A DNA stretch of 64,000 bases. Source: Rhizobium sp. P38BS-XIX. Its GTDB lineage: Bacteria > Pseudomonadota > Alphaproteobacteria > Rhizobiales > Rhizobiaceae. Every line of letters begins with the position of its first letter. Position 1 is the first letter of the stretch. Positions 1-12,390 of this stretch are shown here, in pieces. Location of the stretch: positions 620,001 to 684,000 of the forward strand of contig NZ_JABAIJ010000001.1 of NCBI RefSeq assembly GCF_012641435.1. Reading direction: 5' to 3'. A program made the position numbers and the translations under genes. The notes under the pieces were generated by a model. The model was not told where the DNA came from. It did no database searches and saw nothing but the letters and a program-made list of their open reading frames with translations.

Positions 1-1555
<1,555 letters not shown>

Positions 1556-1581
1556 GCGGCAAGGCATACGGAAATGAAAAA

Positions 1582-1610
1582 CCGCCCGGAGCGATCCGGG
1601 CGGTTTTTTT
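1582..1610 (+). terminator. Intrinsic terminator of the rpoBC operon
   Basis: A perfect 9-bp GC-rich stem (1582-1590 with 1595-1603) with a GCGA loop is followed by seven T residues. It lies just after the rpoC stop and separates rpoC from the str operon. Confidence 0.93.
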
Positions 1611-1670
1611 ATGCGCGATGCAAGCGGTGGAGGGTGAGGGCAGGGCCGTCGCTCCGCCCGAAGGATGTTG

Positions 1671-1964
1671 TCAGCGGAAGCGGATAATCGCGACTTCGCC
1701 TTCGAGTGCACCCTGATAGGCGGAAGCATGCGGCTCTTCTTCGGGAACGTCCGTCAGCAAGCCGATCTGGTCGAGATCCGCTTCGATGAAGCCTTCCTCA
1801 GCCAGCGCGTTCAGAGCCTCGCGCACGGCGGTATCGTCATCCGGTGCTCTCAGCATGACATGCAGATCGATGCCTTCGCCGCCATCGGTCTCATAGCCCT
1901 TTCCGATGATGATGAAGACCATGGGGCCGTCGGAATTGTTGTCGTTGTCTGGCTCTGTAATCAT
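1671..1964 (-). CDS. Small conserved hypothetical protein between rpoC and rpsL
   Basis: The product is 97 residues, acidic, with no signal peptide or membrane segment. It starts with an Asn/Asp-rich stretch (MITEPDNDNNSDGP), followed by a segment predicted as beta (MVFIIIGKGYETDGGEG) and an alternating alpha/beta body. AAGGA lies 6 bases before the ATG, which supports this start. It is the only opposite-strand gene inside the rpo-ribosomal supercluster and runs convergently toward rpoC, with its stop close to the rpoC terminator. I recognise no named family; similar small proteins sit here in other rhizobia, to my recollection. Function is unknown. Confidence 0.75.
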   Translation of the reverse strand: MITEPDNDNNSDGPMVFIIIGKGYETDGGEGIDLHVMLRAPDDDTAVREALNALAEEGFIEADLDQIGLLTDVPEEEPHASAYQGALEGEVAIIRFR

Positions 1965-2474
1965 GAGTCTTCCTTAGGAGTTTCGAATCGTCTGCGCGAT
2001 TCCCTTTAAGGGGGGCGATGAGCGCGGGATGGAATTGCGTTTCCATGATTCCTTATAGGGAATCTGGCGAAATACCAAAGTCCATCTTGCCGGAGAGCCG
2101 GCATTTCCGTATCCAGGGGCTCCAAGTGGCCGGTTTGCCGGGCCTTTCGGGCCTATGTGACAAAGATAATTCTTAACCGGCCTTGACGAAACGGCGGGAA
2201 ACCAGTAGTACCCCGGCCATCGGAACCCATGTGAGGCATGGCTGTTCGGGGCGACACGCCCTGAAGTTCACCTCAAACAAGGTTCTAAACGCACGTTGAA
2301 GACACGAATGCTGCACGCACGACGCTATTAAAAGCGTCCTCTGCTTTTCTGTGGTCCATCTGCGAGAGCGGATCGGGCCATGTTTTGCGCATTGAGACGA
2401 ACGTGTGTCGTTGCCGGTGACGGCGAGAGTCATGCCCGCAAGGGTGTCGAGATAGATTTACAAGGGATGGTTGA
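1965..2474. other. 510-bp intergenic region: divergent promoter area and str leader
   Basis: No convincing gene is present. The region lies between the minus-strand 97-residue gene and rpsL, so it must hold promoters in both directions. It contains an inverted repeat GATTCC (2047-2052) / GGAATC (2059-2064) and a plausible + strand promoter at 2183-2211. The rest would be a leader of about 250 nt for the str operon. Confidence 0.5.
2183..2211 (+). promoter_or_regulatory. Putative sigma-70-type promoter of the str operon
   Basis: TTGACG (2183-2188) is separated by 17 bases from TAGTAC (2206-2211). The -35 is good (rhizobial CTTGAC type); the -10 is weak. Position alone, about 260 bases before rpsL, makes it the best candidate in this gap. 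Confidence 0.4.
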
Positions 2475-2846
2475 ATGCCTACCGTAAACCAGCTGATCCG
2501 CAAGCCTCGCCAGGCGCAGGTAAAGCGTAATAAGGTTCCCGCTCTCCAGGAGAACCCGCAGAAGCGCGGCGTTTGCACCCGCGTCTACACGACCACGCCG
2601 AAGAAGCCGAACTCGGCTCTGCGTAAGGTCGCAAAGATCCGCCTGACCAACGGCTTCGAAGTCATTGGTTACATCCCCGGCGAAGGTCACAACCTTCAGG
2701 AACACTCTGTCGTCATGATCCGTGGCGGCCGCGTTAAGGACCTTCCGGGTGTCCGTTATCACATCATCCGCGGCGTTCTCGATACCCAGGGTGTCAAGAA
2801 CCGCAAGCAGCGCCGCTCCAAGTACGGTGCGAAGCGTCCGAAGTAA
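2475..2846 (+). CDS. rpsL: 30S ribosomal protein S12
   Basis: S12 (123 residues, the usual length) lies at the decoding centre of the 30S subunit and controls accuracy. The conserved loop [12 protein letters not shown], which carries the lysine whose change gives streptomycin resistance in other bacteria, has the sensitive form (Lys). The second accuracy loop, [13 protein letters not shown], is also present. It is the first gene of the str operon, 78 bases before rpsG, and the spacer can fold into a bulged stem-loop. Confidence 0.98.
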
Positions 2847-2862
2847 TTCGGGTTTAATAATC

Positions 2863-2899
2863 CGGCGCTGCGCGAGGTTCTCCGCGTGGTGAGGCGCCG
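2863..2899 (+). promoter_or_regulatory. rpsL-rpsG intercistronic stem-loop, possible S7 target
   Basis: CGGCGC (2863-2868) pairs with GCGCCG (2894-2899), with a second inner CGCG/CGCG helix and internal bulges. In E. coli the same spacer binds S7 and mediates feedback on the str operon; here the assignment rests only on position and foldability. Confidence 0.35.
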
Positions 2900-2924
2900 C
2901 TAACAGTTGAGAGACGAGAAGTAC

Positions 2925-3395
2925 ATGTCCAGACGTCACAGAGCAGAAAAGCGTGAGATCAACCCGGACCCGAAGTTCGGCGATCTGATCGTCACGAAGT
3001 TCATGAATGCCATCATGCTCGACGGCAAGAAGTCGGTAGCTGAAAGCATCGTATATGGCGCGTTTGACGCCGTGCAGGGCAAGGCAAAGCAGGAGCCGCT
3101 CGGCGTGTTCCATCAGGCTTTGGATAACATCGCTCCGCACGTTGAAGTCCGTTCGCGTCGCGTTGGTGGTGCTACCTACCAGGTTCCGGTCGATGTTCGT
3201 CCGGAGCGTCGCCAGGCTCTTGCCATCCGTTGGCTGATCACTGCTGCTCGCAAGCGTAACGAGACGACGATGATCGACCGTCTCAGCGGCGAACTTCTCG
3301 ATGCCTCCAACAACCGCGGCGCTGCCGTTAAGAAGCGCGAAGACACGCACAAGATGGCTGATGCCAACCGTGCGTTCTCGCATTATCGCTGGTAA
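2925..3395 (+). CDS. rpsG: 30S ribosomal protein S7
   Basis: S7 (156 residues) nucleates the 30S head by binding the 3' domain of 16S rRNA near the exit site. The start is placed at the ATG giving [20 protein letters not shown], the standard N-terminus and length; an ATG-like codon 18 bases upstream would add six unconserved residues. Conserved segments include [16 protein letters not shown] and the [18 protein letters not shown] stretch. The gene lies between rpsL and fusA in the usual str order. It may also be the feedback repressor of this operon, as known in enterobacteria. Confidence 0.97.
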   Translation: MSRRHRAEKREINPDPKFGDLIVTKFMNAIMLDGKKSVAESIVYGAFDAVQGKAKQEPLGVFHQALDNIAPHVEVRSRRVGGATYQVPVDVRPERRQALAIRWLITAARKRNETTMIDRLSGELLDASNNRGAAVKKREDTHKMADANRAFSHYRW

Positions 3396-3425
3396 TCCCG
3401 AACGGTTTCGGAAAGGCAGTCCATT

Positions 3426-5525
3426 ATGGCTCGCGAATATAAAATCGAAGACTACCGCAATTTCGGTATCATGGCGCACATCGACGCCGGCAAGACCACG
3501 ACCACCGAGCGTATTCTTTACTACACCGGCAAGTCGCACAAGATCGGCGAAGTGCACGACGGCGCAGCCACGATGGACTGGATGGAGCAGGAGCAGGAGC
3601 GTGGCATCACGATCACCTCTGCTGCTACCACGACCTTCTGGAAGGGCCGTGACGGCAAGACCCGCCGCTTCAACATCATCGACACCCCCGGCCACGTCGA
3701 CTTCACCATCGAAGTCGAGCGTTCGCTGCGCGTTCTCGACGGTGCCATCGCTCTCCTCGACGCCAACGCCGGCGTTGAGCCGCAGACGGAAACCGTCTGG
3801 CGTCAGGCTGAGAAGTATCATGTTCCGCGCATGATCTTCTGCAACAAGATGGACAAGACCGGCGCCGACTTCTACCGCTCGGTTGAGATGATCAAGACCC
3901 GCCTCGGCGCGACGGCTGTTGTCATGCAGCTGCCGATCGGCGCTGAAAGCGACTTCAAGGGCGTTATCGACCTGATCGAGATGAACGCTCTCATCTGGCG
4001 CGACGAATCGCTCGGCGCTCAGTGGGACGTCGTCGAAATCCCGGAAGACATGAAGGCAAAGGCTGCCGAATATCGCGAAAAGCTGATCGAGACGGTTGTC
4101 GAGATCGACGAAGCCGCGACCGAAGCCTACCTCGAAGGCAACCTGCCTGACAACGACCAGATCCGCGCGCTCGTCCGTCGCGGCACGATCGACGTCAAGT
4201 TCCATCCGATGTTCTGCGGCACCGCATTCAAGAACAAGGGTGTTCAGCCGCTTCTCGACGCCGTTGTCGACTATCTGCCGTCGCCGCTCGACATTCCGGC
4301 GATCAAGGGTATCGATTTCAAGACGGAAGCTGAAATCGAGCGTCATGCTGACGACAGCGAGCCGTTGTCGATGCTGGCATTCAAGATCATGAACGACCCC
4401 TTCGTCGGTTCGCTCACCTTCGCCCGCATCTATTCCGGCAAGCTCGAAAAGGGCGCGTCGGTCATGAACACGGTCAAGGACAAGCGCGAGCGCGTCGGCC
4501 GCATGCTGCAGATGCACTCGAACTCGCGTGAAGACATCGAAGAAGCCTTTGCAGGTGACATCGTTGCTCTCGCCGGCCTCAAGGAAACCACCACGGGCGA
4601 CACGCTCTGCGATCCGCTGAAGCCGGTTGTTCTTGAGCGCATGGAATTCCCCGAGCCGGTCATCCAGATCGCGATCGAACCGAAGACCAAGGGCGACCAG
4701 GAAAAGATGGGCCTCGCGCTCAACCGCCTAGCTGCAGAAGATCCGTCCTTCCGCGTGAAGACGGACCAGGAATCGGGTCAGACGATCATCGCCGGCATGG
4801 GCGAACTGCATCTCGACATCATCGTCGACCGCATGCGTCGTGAATTCAAGGTTGAAGCTACCGTCGGCGCGCCGCAGGTTGCTTACCGCGAAACCATCAC
4901 GCGTCAGACGGAAAAGGACTACACCCACAAGAAGCAGTCGGGTGGTACCGGTCAGTTCGCTCGCGTCAAGATCGTGTTCGAACCGAACCCGGAAGGCGAC
5001 GACTTCAAGTTCGAGTCCAAGATCGTCGGCGGTTCTGTTCCGAAGGAATACGTTCCGGGCGTTCAGAAGGGTATCGAAAGCGTTCTGTCTTCGGGCCCGC
5101 TGGCTGGCTTCCCGATGCTCGGTGTCAAGGCGACGCTCATCGACGGTGCCTTCCACGACGTTGACTCGTCGGTTCTGGCCTTCGAAATCGCTTCCCGCGC
5201 TTGCTTCCGTGAAGCAGCCCGTGAAGCTGGTGCTCAGCTCCTCGAGCCGATGATGAAGGTCGAAGTCGTAACGCCGGAAGACTACGTCGGTGACGTTATC
5301 GGCGACCTGAACTCGCGTCGTGGTCAGATCCAGGGCCAGGAAAGCCGCGGTATCGCTGTTGTGATCAACGCGAACGTCCCGCTGGCGAACATGTTCAAGT
5401 ACGTTGATAACCTGCGCTCGATGTCTCAGGGCCGTGCACAGTACACGATGACCTTCGATCATTACGCGCCGGTTCCGTCGAACGTCGCACAGGAAATCCA
5501 GGCAAAGTATTCCGGTCAGAAGTGA
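3426..5525 (+). CDS. fusA: Elongation factor G
   Basis: EF-G (699 residues) is the GTPase that drives translocation of tRNA and mRNA on the ribosome and helps recycle ribosomes with RRF. The G motifs are visible: P-loop [15 protein letters not shown] near residue 17, DTPGHVDF near 88 and NKMDKTGAD near 142. The remaining length matches EF-G domains II-V without gaps. It follows rpsG by 30 bases and precedes tuf by 66 bases, the classical str layout, so it is most likely co-transcribed. Confidence 0.98.
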   Translation: MAREYKIEDYRNFGIMAHIDAGKTTTTERILYYTGKSHKIGEVHDGAATMDWMEQEQERGITITSAATTTFWKGRDGKTRRFNIIDTPGHVDFTIEVERSLRVLDGAIALLDANAGVEPQTETVWRQAEKYHVPRMIFCNKMDKTGADFYRSVEMIKTRLGATAVVMQLPIGAESDFKGVIDLIEMNALIWRDESLGAQWDVVEIPEDMKAKAAEYREKLIETVVEIDEAATEAYLEGNLPDNDQIRALVRRGTIDVKFHPMFCGTAFKNKGVQPLLDAVVDYLPSPLDIPAIKGIDFKTEAEIERHADDSEPLSMLAFKIMNDPFVGSLTFARIYSGKLEKGASVMNTVKDKRERVGRMLQMHSNSREDIEEAFAGDIVALAGLKETTTGDTLCDPLKPVVLERMEFPEPVIQIAIEPKTKGDQEKMGLALNRLAAEDPSFRVKTDQESGQTIIAGMGELHLDIIVDRMRREFKVEATVGAPQVAYRETITRQTEKDYTHKKQSGGTGQFARVKIVFEPNPEGDDFKFESKIVGGSVPKEYVPGVQKGIESVLSSGPLAGFPMLGVKATLIDGAFHDVDSSVLAFEIASRACFREAAREAGAQLLEPMMKVEVVTPEDYVGDVIGDLNSRRGQIQGQESRGIAVVINANVPLANMFKYVDNLRSMSQGRAQYTMTFDHYAPVPSNVAQEIQAKYSGQK

Positions 5526-5591
5526 CCGGAATACCAATTGACCGATAACAAGAATTGATCCCCTCGGGGACAGGAAAACGGAGAGCCGAAA

Positions 5592-6767
<1,176 letters not shown>

Positions 6768-7079
6768 TTCGAAGGCGGCCGCTCCATCGGAGTGGCCGAT
6801 TCGATGACAATATTATGATGCAAGCGGCTTTAGCCGCTTGCTTATGACATGGAAATGTTGCAAATGGCGCGCGAGCGCGATTTGCGTGCTGCTTCGTCTA
6901 ACGAAGCAGCTGATGAAATTAACAATAAGGTGGGCCAAATGGCCTAAAGAGTGGATGGGGATGCCGCACTCGGCGTCCCTCTCGATCTTTGAAACCGGTG
7001 GTCCGCCTTAGGAAAAAGAACAATCCGTGCCCTTTTTTTGAAAGGCACGCGAGATAACAAAACACAAGGATAACGTCGA
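6768..7079. other. 312-bp tuf-rpsJ spacer with three hairpins
   Basis: No gene is present. Three inverted repeats are visible: a 9-bp stem with TTTA loop (6820-6841), a 10-bp stem with a 3-base loop (6888-6910), and a shorter GTGCC/GGCAC hairpin enclosing a T-run (7027-7048). None of the first two has a terminator-type T tract. The region likely holds the end of the str transcript and/or the promoter and leader of the S10 group; I could not pick a convincing -35/-10 pair. Confidence 0.5.
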
Positions 7080-7388
7080 ATGAACGGCCAAAATATCCGC
7101 ATTCGCCTGAAGGCGTTCGATCACCGGATTCTCGATGCTTCCACGCGCGAGATCGTGTCGACGGCGAAGCGCACCGGTGCTAGCGTCCGGGGCCCCGTTC
7201 CGCTTCCGACCCGTATCGAGAAGTTCACGGTTAACCGGTCCCCGCACATCGACAAGAAGAGCCGCGAGCAGTTCGAGATGCGCACGCATAAGCGCCTCCT
7301 CGACATCGTTGACCCGACCCCGCAGACGGTAGACGCGCTGATGAAGCTCGATCTCGCCGCCGGTGTCGATGTTGAGATCAAGCTCTGA
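7080..7388 (+). CDS. rpsJ: 30S ribosomal protein S10
   Basis: S10 (102 residues) sits in the 30S head and, as NusE, joins NusB in transcription antitermination. It carries the characteristic [11 protein letters not shown] start region and the long-loop segment [19 protein letters not shown]. It is the first gene of the S10 group, preceded by a 312-bp structured spacer and followed 37 bases later by rplC. Confidence 0.97.
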   Translation: MNGQNIRIRLKAFDHRILDASTREIVSTAKRTGASVRGPVPLPTRIEKFTVNRSPHIDKKSREQFEMRTHKRLLDIVDPTPQTVDALMKLDLAAGVDVEIKL

Positions 7389-7425
7389 GACCTGGTTCTC
7401 GAGCTGAGTGAGAAGGATTGAACCG

Positions 7426-8067
7426 ATGCGTTCAGGTGTGATTGCACAAAAGGTGGGAATGACCCGCGTCTATAACGACGCCGGCGAGCATGTCCCGGTA
7501 ACAGTATTGCGTTTGGATGGCTGCCAGGTCGTAGCCCAGCGCACAGTTGAAAAGAATGGCTACACCGCAGTTCAGCTGGGTGCCGGCCAGGCTAAAGTTA
7601 AGAACACGACGAAGGCCCTGCGCGGTCATTTCGCCGTTGCAAGCGTTGAGCCGAAGGCCAAGCTCGTTGAATTCCGCGTGACGGACGACAATCTGCTCGA
7701 AGTTGGCACCGAACTCAAGGCGGCTCACTTTACGGCGGGTCAGCTCGTCGACGTGACCGGCACGACGATCGGTAAGGGTTTTGCCGGCGCTATCAAGCGT
7801 CACGGCTTCGGCGGTCTGCGCGCCACGCACGGTGTGTCGGTTTCGCACCGCTCGCACGGTTCGACCGGTTCGCGCCAGGACCCGGGCAAGGTGTTCAAGA
7901 ACAAGAAGATGGCTGGTCACATGGGCCAGACGCGCGTGACGACGCAGAACCTTGAAGTGGTTTCGACCGACGAAGATCGCGGTCTGATCCTCGTCAAGGG
8001 TGCGGTTCCCGGCTCCAAGGGTGCCTGGATCATCGTGCGCGACGCCGTCAAGTCGGCAGCGAAGTAA
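7426..8067 (+). CDS. rplC: 50S ribosomal protein L3
   Basis: L3 (213 residues) is an early-assembly protein whose loop reaches toward the peptidyl-transferase centre. The start is placed at the ATG giving [18 protein letters not shown], because that is the conserved L3 N-terminus; an in-frame ATG 18 bases upstream adds unconserved residues. The loop [19 protein letters not shown] contains the conserved glutamine that PrmB methylates in E. coli. It follows rpsJ and precedes rplD by 13 bases. Confidence 0.97.
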   Translation: MRSGVIAQKVGMTRVYNDAGEHVPVTVLRLDGCQVVAQRTVEKNGYTAVQLGAGQAKVKNTTKALRGHFAVASVEPKAKLVEFRVTDDNLLEVGTELKAAHFTAGQLVDVTGTTIGKGFAGAIKRHGFGGLRATHGVSVSHRSHGSTGSRQDPGKVFKNKKMAGHMGQTRVTTQNLEVVSTDEDRGLILVKGAVPGSKGAWIIVRDAVKSAAK

Positions 8068-8080
8068 GGGAGCCAAACCA

Positions 8081-8701
8081 ATGGAATTGAACGTCAAGAC
8101 CCTTGAGGGCAAAGACGCTGGGAAGGTTTCCCTTTCTGACGCGATTTTCGGCCTTGAGCCGCGTGAAGACATTCTTGCCCGCGTTATTCGCTGGCAGCTT
8201 GCCAAGAAGCAGCAGGGCACGCACCAGGCAAAGGGCCGCGCGGATGTTTCGCGCACCGGCGCCAAGATGTACAAGCAGAAGGGCACGGGCCGCGCTCGTC
8301 ACCATTCGGCTCGCGCTCCGCAGTTCCGCGGCGGTGGCAAGGCTCACGGCCCGGTCGCCCGCAGCCACGAGCATGATCTGCCGAAGAAGGTTCGCGCCCT
8401 CGGCCTGCGTCACGCTCTCTCTGCCAAGCTCAAGGCTGAAGATGTGATTGTCATCGACAATCTCGTCGCTACCGAAGCCAAGACCAAGGCACTCGCTGGT
8501 GCTTTCGAAACGCTCGGCCTGACGAACGCTCTGTTCATCGGCGGTGCTGAACTCGACAGCAACTTCAAGCTCGCAGCCCAGAACATCCCGAACATCGATG
8601 TTCTGCCGGTTCAGGGCATCAACGTTTATGACATCCTGCGCCGCGGCAAGCTCGTGCTGTCCAAGGCTGCAGTTGAAGCTCTAGAGGAGCGTTTCAAGTG
8701 A
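8081..8701 (+). CDS. rplD: 50S ribosomal protein L4
   Basis: L4 (206 residues) lines the peptide exit tunnel; its extended loop here is the Arg/Gly-rich stretch around [19 protein letters not shown]. The chosen ATG ([16 protein letters not shown]) is preceded by GGGAGCC and lies 13 bases after rplC. Its stop overlaps the GTG start of rplW by four bases (GTGA), so the two are translationally coupled. In E. coli L4 represses the S10 operon; whether that holds here is not visible. Confidence 0.97.
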   Translation: MELNVKTLEGKDAGKVSLSDAIFGLEPREDILARVIRWQLAKKQQGTHQAKGRADVSRTGAKMYKQKGTGRARHHSARAPQFRGGGKAHGPVARSHEHDLPKKVRALGLRHALSAKLKAEDVIVIDNLVATEAKTKALAGAFETLGLTNALFIGGAELDSNFKLAAQNIPNIDVLPVQGINVYDILRRGKLVLSKAAVEALEERFK

Positions 8702-8991
8702 CGGATCTTCGCCATTATGATGTGATCGTTTCTCCTGCGATCACCGAAAAGTCCACGCTGCTTTCGGACAATAACCAGGTTGTTTTCAACGTTGCCAAGG
8801 ACGCGACGAAGCCGGAAATCAAGGCTGCCGTCGAAGCGCTCTTCGGCGTCAAGGTGACGGCCGTTAACACTCTGCTGCGCCTCGGCAAGACCAAGCGGTT
8901 CAAGGGTCTCGTCGGCAAGCAGAAGGACGTGAAGAAGGCTGTTGTGACGCTCGCCGAAGGCCAGTCGATCGACGTCTCCACCGGTCTCTGA
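8698..8991 (+). CDS. rplW: 50S ribosomal protein L23
   Basis: L23 (97 residues) sits beside the exit of the peptide tunnel and is the docking site for trigger factor and SRP. It begins with a GTG codon that overlaps the rplD stop. The family signature [14 protein letters not shown] is at the N-terminus, and [10 protein letters not shown] lies in the rRNA-binding loop. It is followed by rplB after 11 bases. Confidence 0.97.
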   Translation: MTDLRHYDVIVSPAITEKSTLLSDNNQVVFNVAKDATKPEIKAAVEALFGVKVTAVNTLLRLGKTKRFKGLVGKQKDVKKAVVTLAEGQSIDVSTGL

Positions 8992-9002
8992 GGAATAAGA
9001 AA

Positions 9003-9839
9003 ATGGCATTGAAAACATTCAATCCGACGACCCCGAGCCAGCGTCAGCTGGTCATCGTCGATCGCTCCTCGCTCTACAAGGGCAAGCCGGTCAAGACGCT
9101 GACGGAAGGCCTGACCTCCAAGGGTGGCCGTAACAACACCGGCCGCATCACCGTACGTTTCCAGGGCGGCGGTCACAAGCGTACCTACCGTCTGGTAGAC
9201 TTCAAGCGTCGCAAGTTCGACGTTGAAGCAACCGTCGAGCGTATCGAATACGATCCGAACCGTACCGCTTACATCGCTCTGGTGAAGTACACGGACGGCG
9301 AACTGGCCTACATCCTGGCTCCGCAGCGTCTCGCTTCGGGCGATAAGGTCATCGCTTCGGAAAAGGCAGTGGACGTGAAGCCCGGCAACACCATGCCGCT
9401 TCAGTTCATCCCGGTCGGCTCCATCATCCACAACGTGGAAATGAAGCCGGGCAAGGGCGGTCAGATCGCTCGTTCTGCTGGCTCCTATGCTCAGCTCGTC
9501 GGTCGTGACCAGGGCATGGCGATCCTTCGCCTGAACTCGGGTGAACAGCGCCTCGTGCACGGCAATTGCCTTGCCACGATCGGTGCGGTTTCCAACCCGG
9601 ATCACGGCAACATCAACGATGGCAAGGCCGGTCGTTCGCGTTGGCGTGGCAAGAAGCCGCATAACCGCGGTGTTGTCATGAACCCGGTCGACCATCCGCA
9701 CGGCGGTGGTGAAGGCCGCACCTCTGGTGGTCGCCATCCGGTGACTCCGTGGGGCAAGCCGACCAAGGGCAAGCGTACGCGGTCGAACAAGTCGACCGAC
9801 AAGATGATTATGCGCTCGCGCCATCAGCGCAAGAAGTAA
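9003..9839 (+). CDS. rplB: 50S ribosomal protein L2
   Basis: L2 (278 residues) is one of the most conserved 50S proteins, needed for subunit joining and peptidyl-transferase assembly. It has the typical basic SH3-like core and the C-terminal [15 protein letters not shown] motif with the conserved histidine near the catalytic centre. It lies between rplW and rpsS with spacers of 11 and 15 bases. Confidence 0.98.
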   Translation: MALKTFNPTTPSQRQLVIVDRSSLYKGKPVKTLTEGLTSKGGRNNTGRITVRFQGGGHKRTYRLVDFKRRKFDVEATVERIEYDPNRTAYIALVKYTDGELAYILAPQRLASGDKVIASEKAVDVKPGNTMPLQFIPVGSIIHNVEMKPGKGGQIARSAGSYAQLVGRDQGMAILRLNSGEQRLVHGNCLATIGAVSNPDHGNINDGKAGRSRWRGKKPHNRGVVMNPVDHPHGGGEGRTSGGRHPVTPWGKPTKGKRTRSNKSTDKMIMRSRHQRKK

Positions 9840-9854
9840 GAGAGGAAGTCTCAA

Positions 9855-10133
9855 GTGGCTCGTTCAGTATGGAAAGGTCCGTTTGTTGACGGCTATCTTC
9901 TCAAGAAAGCTGAGAAGGTGCGTGAAGGCGGACGCAGCGAAGTAATCAAGATGTGGAGCCGTCGCTCCACCATCATGCCGCAGTTCGTTGGCCTCACCTT
10001 TGGTGTTTACAACGGCAGCAAGCATATTCCGGTCAGCGTCAATGAAGACATGGTCGGGCACAAGTTCGGCGAGTTCGCCCCGACCCGTACCTATTATGGT
10101 CACGGTGCGGACAAGAAGGCGAAGAGGAAGTAA
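9855..10133 (+). CDS. rpsS: 30S ribosomal protein S19
   Basis: S19 (92 residues) sits in the 30S head and contacts the A-site tRNA region through inter-subunit bridges. It begins with GTG ([20 protein letters not shown]), preceded by AGAGGAAG. The [13 protein letters not shown] and [19 protein letters not shown] segments are diagnostic. Only two bases separate its stop from the ATG of rplV, pointing to coupled translation. Confidence 0.97.
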   Translation: MARSVWKGPFVDGYLLKKAEKVREGGRSEVIKMWSRRSTIMPQFVGLTFGVYNGSKHIPVSVNEDMVGHKFGEFAPTRTYYGHGADKKAKRK

Positions 10134-10135
10134 CA

Positions 10136-10525
10136 ATGGGCAAGGCAAAAACCGAACGCCGGCTGAAGGACAACGAGGCGCAGGCAGTTGCGCGTACGCT
10201 CCGTGTCAGCCCGCAGAAGCTCAACCTGGTCGCGGCTTCGATCCGCGGCAAGAAGGTTGATCGCGCACTCGCAGAGCTGGAATTCTCTCGCAAGCGTATC
10301 GCAGGCGCCGTCAAGAAGACGCTTGAATCTGCTATCGCAAACGCTGAGAACAACCACGATCTCGATGTTGACTCGCTGGTCGTAGCAGAAGCCTACGTCG
10401 GCAAGTCGATCGTCATGAAGCGTTTCCACGCTCGTGGCCGTGGTCGTGCATCTCGCATCGAGCGTCCGTTCGCCCACCTGACGATCGTTGTTCGTGAAGT
10501 GGAAGCCCAAGGGGAGGCCGCATAA
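10136..10525 (+). CDS. rplV: 50S ribosomal protein L22
   Basis: L22 (129 residues) contacts all domains of 23S rRNA; its beta-hairpin lines the exit tunnel and is the usual site of macrolide-resistance changes. The [18 protein letters not shown] motif near the N-terminus and the C-terminal [18 protein letters not shown] hairpin are clear, with no deletion in the hairpin. Its stop and the rpsC start share one base (TAATG). Confidence 0.97.
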   Translation: MGKAKTERRLKDNEAQAVARTLRVSPQKLNLVAASIRGKKVDRALAELEFSRKRIAGAVKKTLESAIANAENNHDLDVDSLVVAEAYVGKSIVMKRFHARGRGRASRIERPFAHLTIVVREVEAQGEAA

Positions 10526-11250
10526 TGGGTCAGAAAATCAATCCGATCGGTTTCCGTCTTGGCATCAACCGTACCTGGGATAGCCGCTGGTTTGCGGACA
10601 ATGCCGAGTACGGTCAGCTCCTTCACGAAGACCTGAAGATGCGTAAGTTCGTCATGAACGAACTGAAGCAGGCTGGTATCTCGAAGGTTGTCATCGAGCG
10701 TCCGCACAAGAAGTGCCGCGTCACGATCCACTCGGCTCGCCCGGGTCTGATCATCGGCAAGAAGGGTGCTGACATCGACAAGCTCCGCAAGAAGCTGTCG
10801 GACATGACCAACTCCGAAACGCACCTCAACATCGTTGAAGTTCGTAAGCCGGAAGTTGATGCGACGCTGGTTGCCCAGTCGATCGCTCAGCAGCTCGAGC
10901 GCCGTGTTGCTTTCCGTCGCGCCATGAAGCGCGCCGTTCAGTCCGCGATGCGTCTTGGCGCCGAAGGCATCAAGATCACCTGCGCCGGCCGTCTCGGCGG
11001 TGCAGAAATCGCTCGTACGGAATGGTACCGCGAAGGTCGCGTGCCGCTGCATACGCTGCGCGCCGATATCGACTACGGTACAGCTGAAGCAGAAACCGCT
11101 TTCGGCATCTGCGGCATCAAGGTTTGGATCTTCAAGGGCGAAATCCTTGAGCATGATCCGATGGCCTCCGAACGCCGTGCGCTCGAGGGCGACGCCCAGG
11201 GTCCGGCTAGCCGGGATCGCGATAGAGACCGTCGCCGCGACAACGCTTGA
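10525..11250 (+). CDS. rpsC: 30S ribosomal protein S3
   Basis: S3 (241 residues) forms part of the mRNA entry site and, with S4 and S5, unwinds mRNA. A KH domain is visible around [18 protein letters not shown], and the C-terminal domain includes [21 protein letters not shown]. The last 30 residues are a charged, Arg/Asp-rich tail, common in alphaproteobacteria. Start overlaps the rplV stop by one base. Confidence 0.97.
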   Translation: MGQKINPIGFRLGINRTWDSRWFADNAEYGQLLHEDLKMRKFVMNELKQAGISKVVIERPHKKCRVTIHSARPGLIIGKKGADIDKLRKKLSDMTNSETHLNIVEVRKPEVDATLVAQSIAQQLERRVAFRRAMKRAVQSAMRLGAEGIKITCAGRLGGAEIARTEWYREGRVPLHTLRADIDYGTAEAETAFGICGIKVWIFKGEILEHDPMASERRALEGDAQGPASRDRDRDRRRDNA

Positions 11251-11286
11251 TAGCGTACGTGGCAGATAAGTTCGGAGAATAAGAAA

Positions 11287-11700
11287 ATGTTGCAGCCAAA
11301 GCGTACGAAGTACCGCAAGCAATTCAAGGGCCGCATCAAGGGCGTTGCCAAGGGTGGTTCTGATCTGGCGTTCGGCGAATTCGGCCTGAAGTCGCAGGAG
11401 CCTAACCGTGTCAACGCTCGTGAGATCGAAGCGGCTCGCCGCGCGATCACGCGTTATATGAAGCGTGCCGGCCGTGTATGGATCCGCGTGTTCCCGGATG
11501 TTCCGGTAACCGCAAAGCCGACCGAAGTCCGTATGGGTAAGGGTAAAGGCTCTGTCGAATACTGGGCATGCAAGGTCAAGCCCGGTCGTATGATGTTCGA
11601 GATCGACGGTGTGAGCGAAGAAATCGCTCGTGAGGCTCTGCGCCTCGGCGCTGCCAAGCTCTCGGTGAAGACGCGCTTCGTACAGCGCATTGCAGAGTAA
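11287..11700 (+). CDS. rplP: 50S ribosomal protein L16
   Basis: L16 (137 residues) is a late-assembly protein at the A site of the 50S subunit. The N-terminus [19 protein letters not shown] and the [14 protein letters not shown] and [14 protein letters not shown] segments are diagnostic. The last of these contains the conserved arginine region hydroxylated in some bacteria. It is 36 bases after rpsC and 11 before rpmC. Confidence 0.97.
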   Translation: MLQPKRTKYRKQFKGRIKGVAKGGSDLAFGEFGLKSQEPNRVNAREIEAARRAITRYMKRAGRVWIRVFPDVPVTAKPTEVRMGKGKGSVEYWACKVKPGRMMFEIDGVSEEIAREALRLGAAKLSVKTRFVQRIAE

Positions 11701-11711
11701 GGAAGAAGCTC

Positions 11712-11912
11712 ATGAAAGCCGCAGATGTTCGCGCCCTGAGCGCCGACCAACTCAAGGACGAGCTTGCCAAGCTGAAGAAGGAGCAGTTCAACCTGCGCTT
11801 TCAGAAGGCTACCGGCCAGCTTGAAAAGTCCTCGCGCATCAACGAAGTCCGCAAGGACATCGCTCGCGTAAAAACCATTGCCCGCCAGAAGGCGGCAGAA
11901 GCAAAGGCCTAA
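11712..11912 (+). CDS. rpmC: 50S ribosomal protein L29
   Basis: L29 (66 residues) is a two-helix protein next to L23 at the tunnel exit. The [20 protein letters not shown] helix and the following [20 protein letters not shown] are typical. It lies 11 bases after rplP and 12 before rpsQ, inside the S10 group. Confidence 0.96.
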   Translation: MKAADVRALSADQLKDELAKLKKEQFNLRFQKATGQLEKSSRINEVRKDIARVKTIARQKAAEAKA

Positions 11913-11924
11913 AGGAAAAATAAC

Positions 11925-12164
11925 ATGCCGAAGCGCATTCTGCAGGGCGTCGTGGTCAGCGACAAGAACGAGAAGACGGTAGTAGTCCGCGTCGAGCGTC
12001 GTTTCGCTCACCCGCTGCTCCAGAAGACTGTTCGTCGTTCCAAGAAGTACAAGGCTCACGACGAGAACAATCAGTACAAAATCGGCGACACCGTTTCCAT
12101 CGAGGAATGCGCGCCGATCTCCAAGGATAAGACCTGGACGGTCGTTTCCGCCCAGGCCAAGTAA
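11925..12164 (+). CDS. rpsQ: 30S ribosomal protein S17
   Basis: S17 (79 residues) is an OB-fold protein that binds 16S rRNA in the 30S body early in assembly. The [18 protein letters not shown] and [22 protein letters not shown] segments match the family. It is the last gene before a 226-bp spacer that carries a terminator-like hairpin, so it probably closes one transcription unit (S10 group). Confidence 0.97.
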   Translation: MPKRILQGVVVSDKNEKTVVVRVERRFAHPLLQKTVRRSKKYKAHDENNQYKIGDTVSIEECAPISKDKTWTVVSAQAK

Positions 12165-12168
12165 CAGA

Positions 12169-12200
12169 ATTTCGCTCAGGCCCTTGCGTCTGGGCGAAAT
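12169..12200 (+). promoter_or_regulatory. Hairpin just after rpsQ
   Basis: An 11-bp stem with one G-U pair (12169-12179 with 12190-12200) and a 10-base loop follows the rpsQ stop by five bases. It has no T tract. It may stabilise the 3' end of the S10 message or act together with the terminator that follows. Confidence 0.4.
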
Positions 12201-12228
12201 ATCTGTATGAAGCACGAGCTTGGAAGCA

Positions 12229-12254
12229 GGACGCTCGAAAACGAGCGTTCTTTT
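12229..12254 (+). terminator. Terminator-like hairpin between rpsQ and rplN
   Basis: A 9-bp stem (12229-12237 with 12242-12250, one G-U) with an AAAA loop is followed by TTTTGCTTTA. It separates the S10 group from the spc group. Confidence 0.7.
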
Positions 12255-12278
12255 GCTTTATTGATGGCCGGCGGAGGC

Positions 12279-12309
12279 GACCACATGTGGTCCCGAAGGC
12301 AGGCATAAT
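12279..12309 (+). promoter_or_regulatory. Palindrome and possible -10 upstream of rplN
   Basis: GACCACATGTGGTC (12279-12292) is a perfect 14-bp palindrome with no loop, so it looks like a protein site rather than an RNA hairpin. CATAAT (12304-12309) follows at -10-like distance and could serve a spc-operon promoter. No good -35 is visible, which would fit an activated promoter. Speculative. Confidence 0.3.
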
Positions 12310-12390
12310 CAGACAAGACACTAGTCCATAAGCCGGGGTAGGGGGTCGTTTGGCCCAACCATTCCGGTAACAACAAGAAGGCGACCTGAC

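Noticed and set aside
2430..4517. A 695-codon open frame on the minus strand opposite rpsL-fusA, and similar long frames opposite fusA, rplB, rpoA and ilvD
   Set aside because: They lie fully opposite highly conserved genes, and such long antisense frames are a by-product of strong codon bias in GC-rich DNA. Their translations are Asp/Arg/Val-rich with no recognisable domains.
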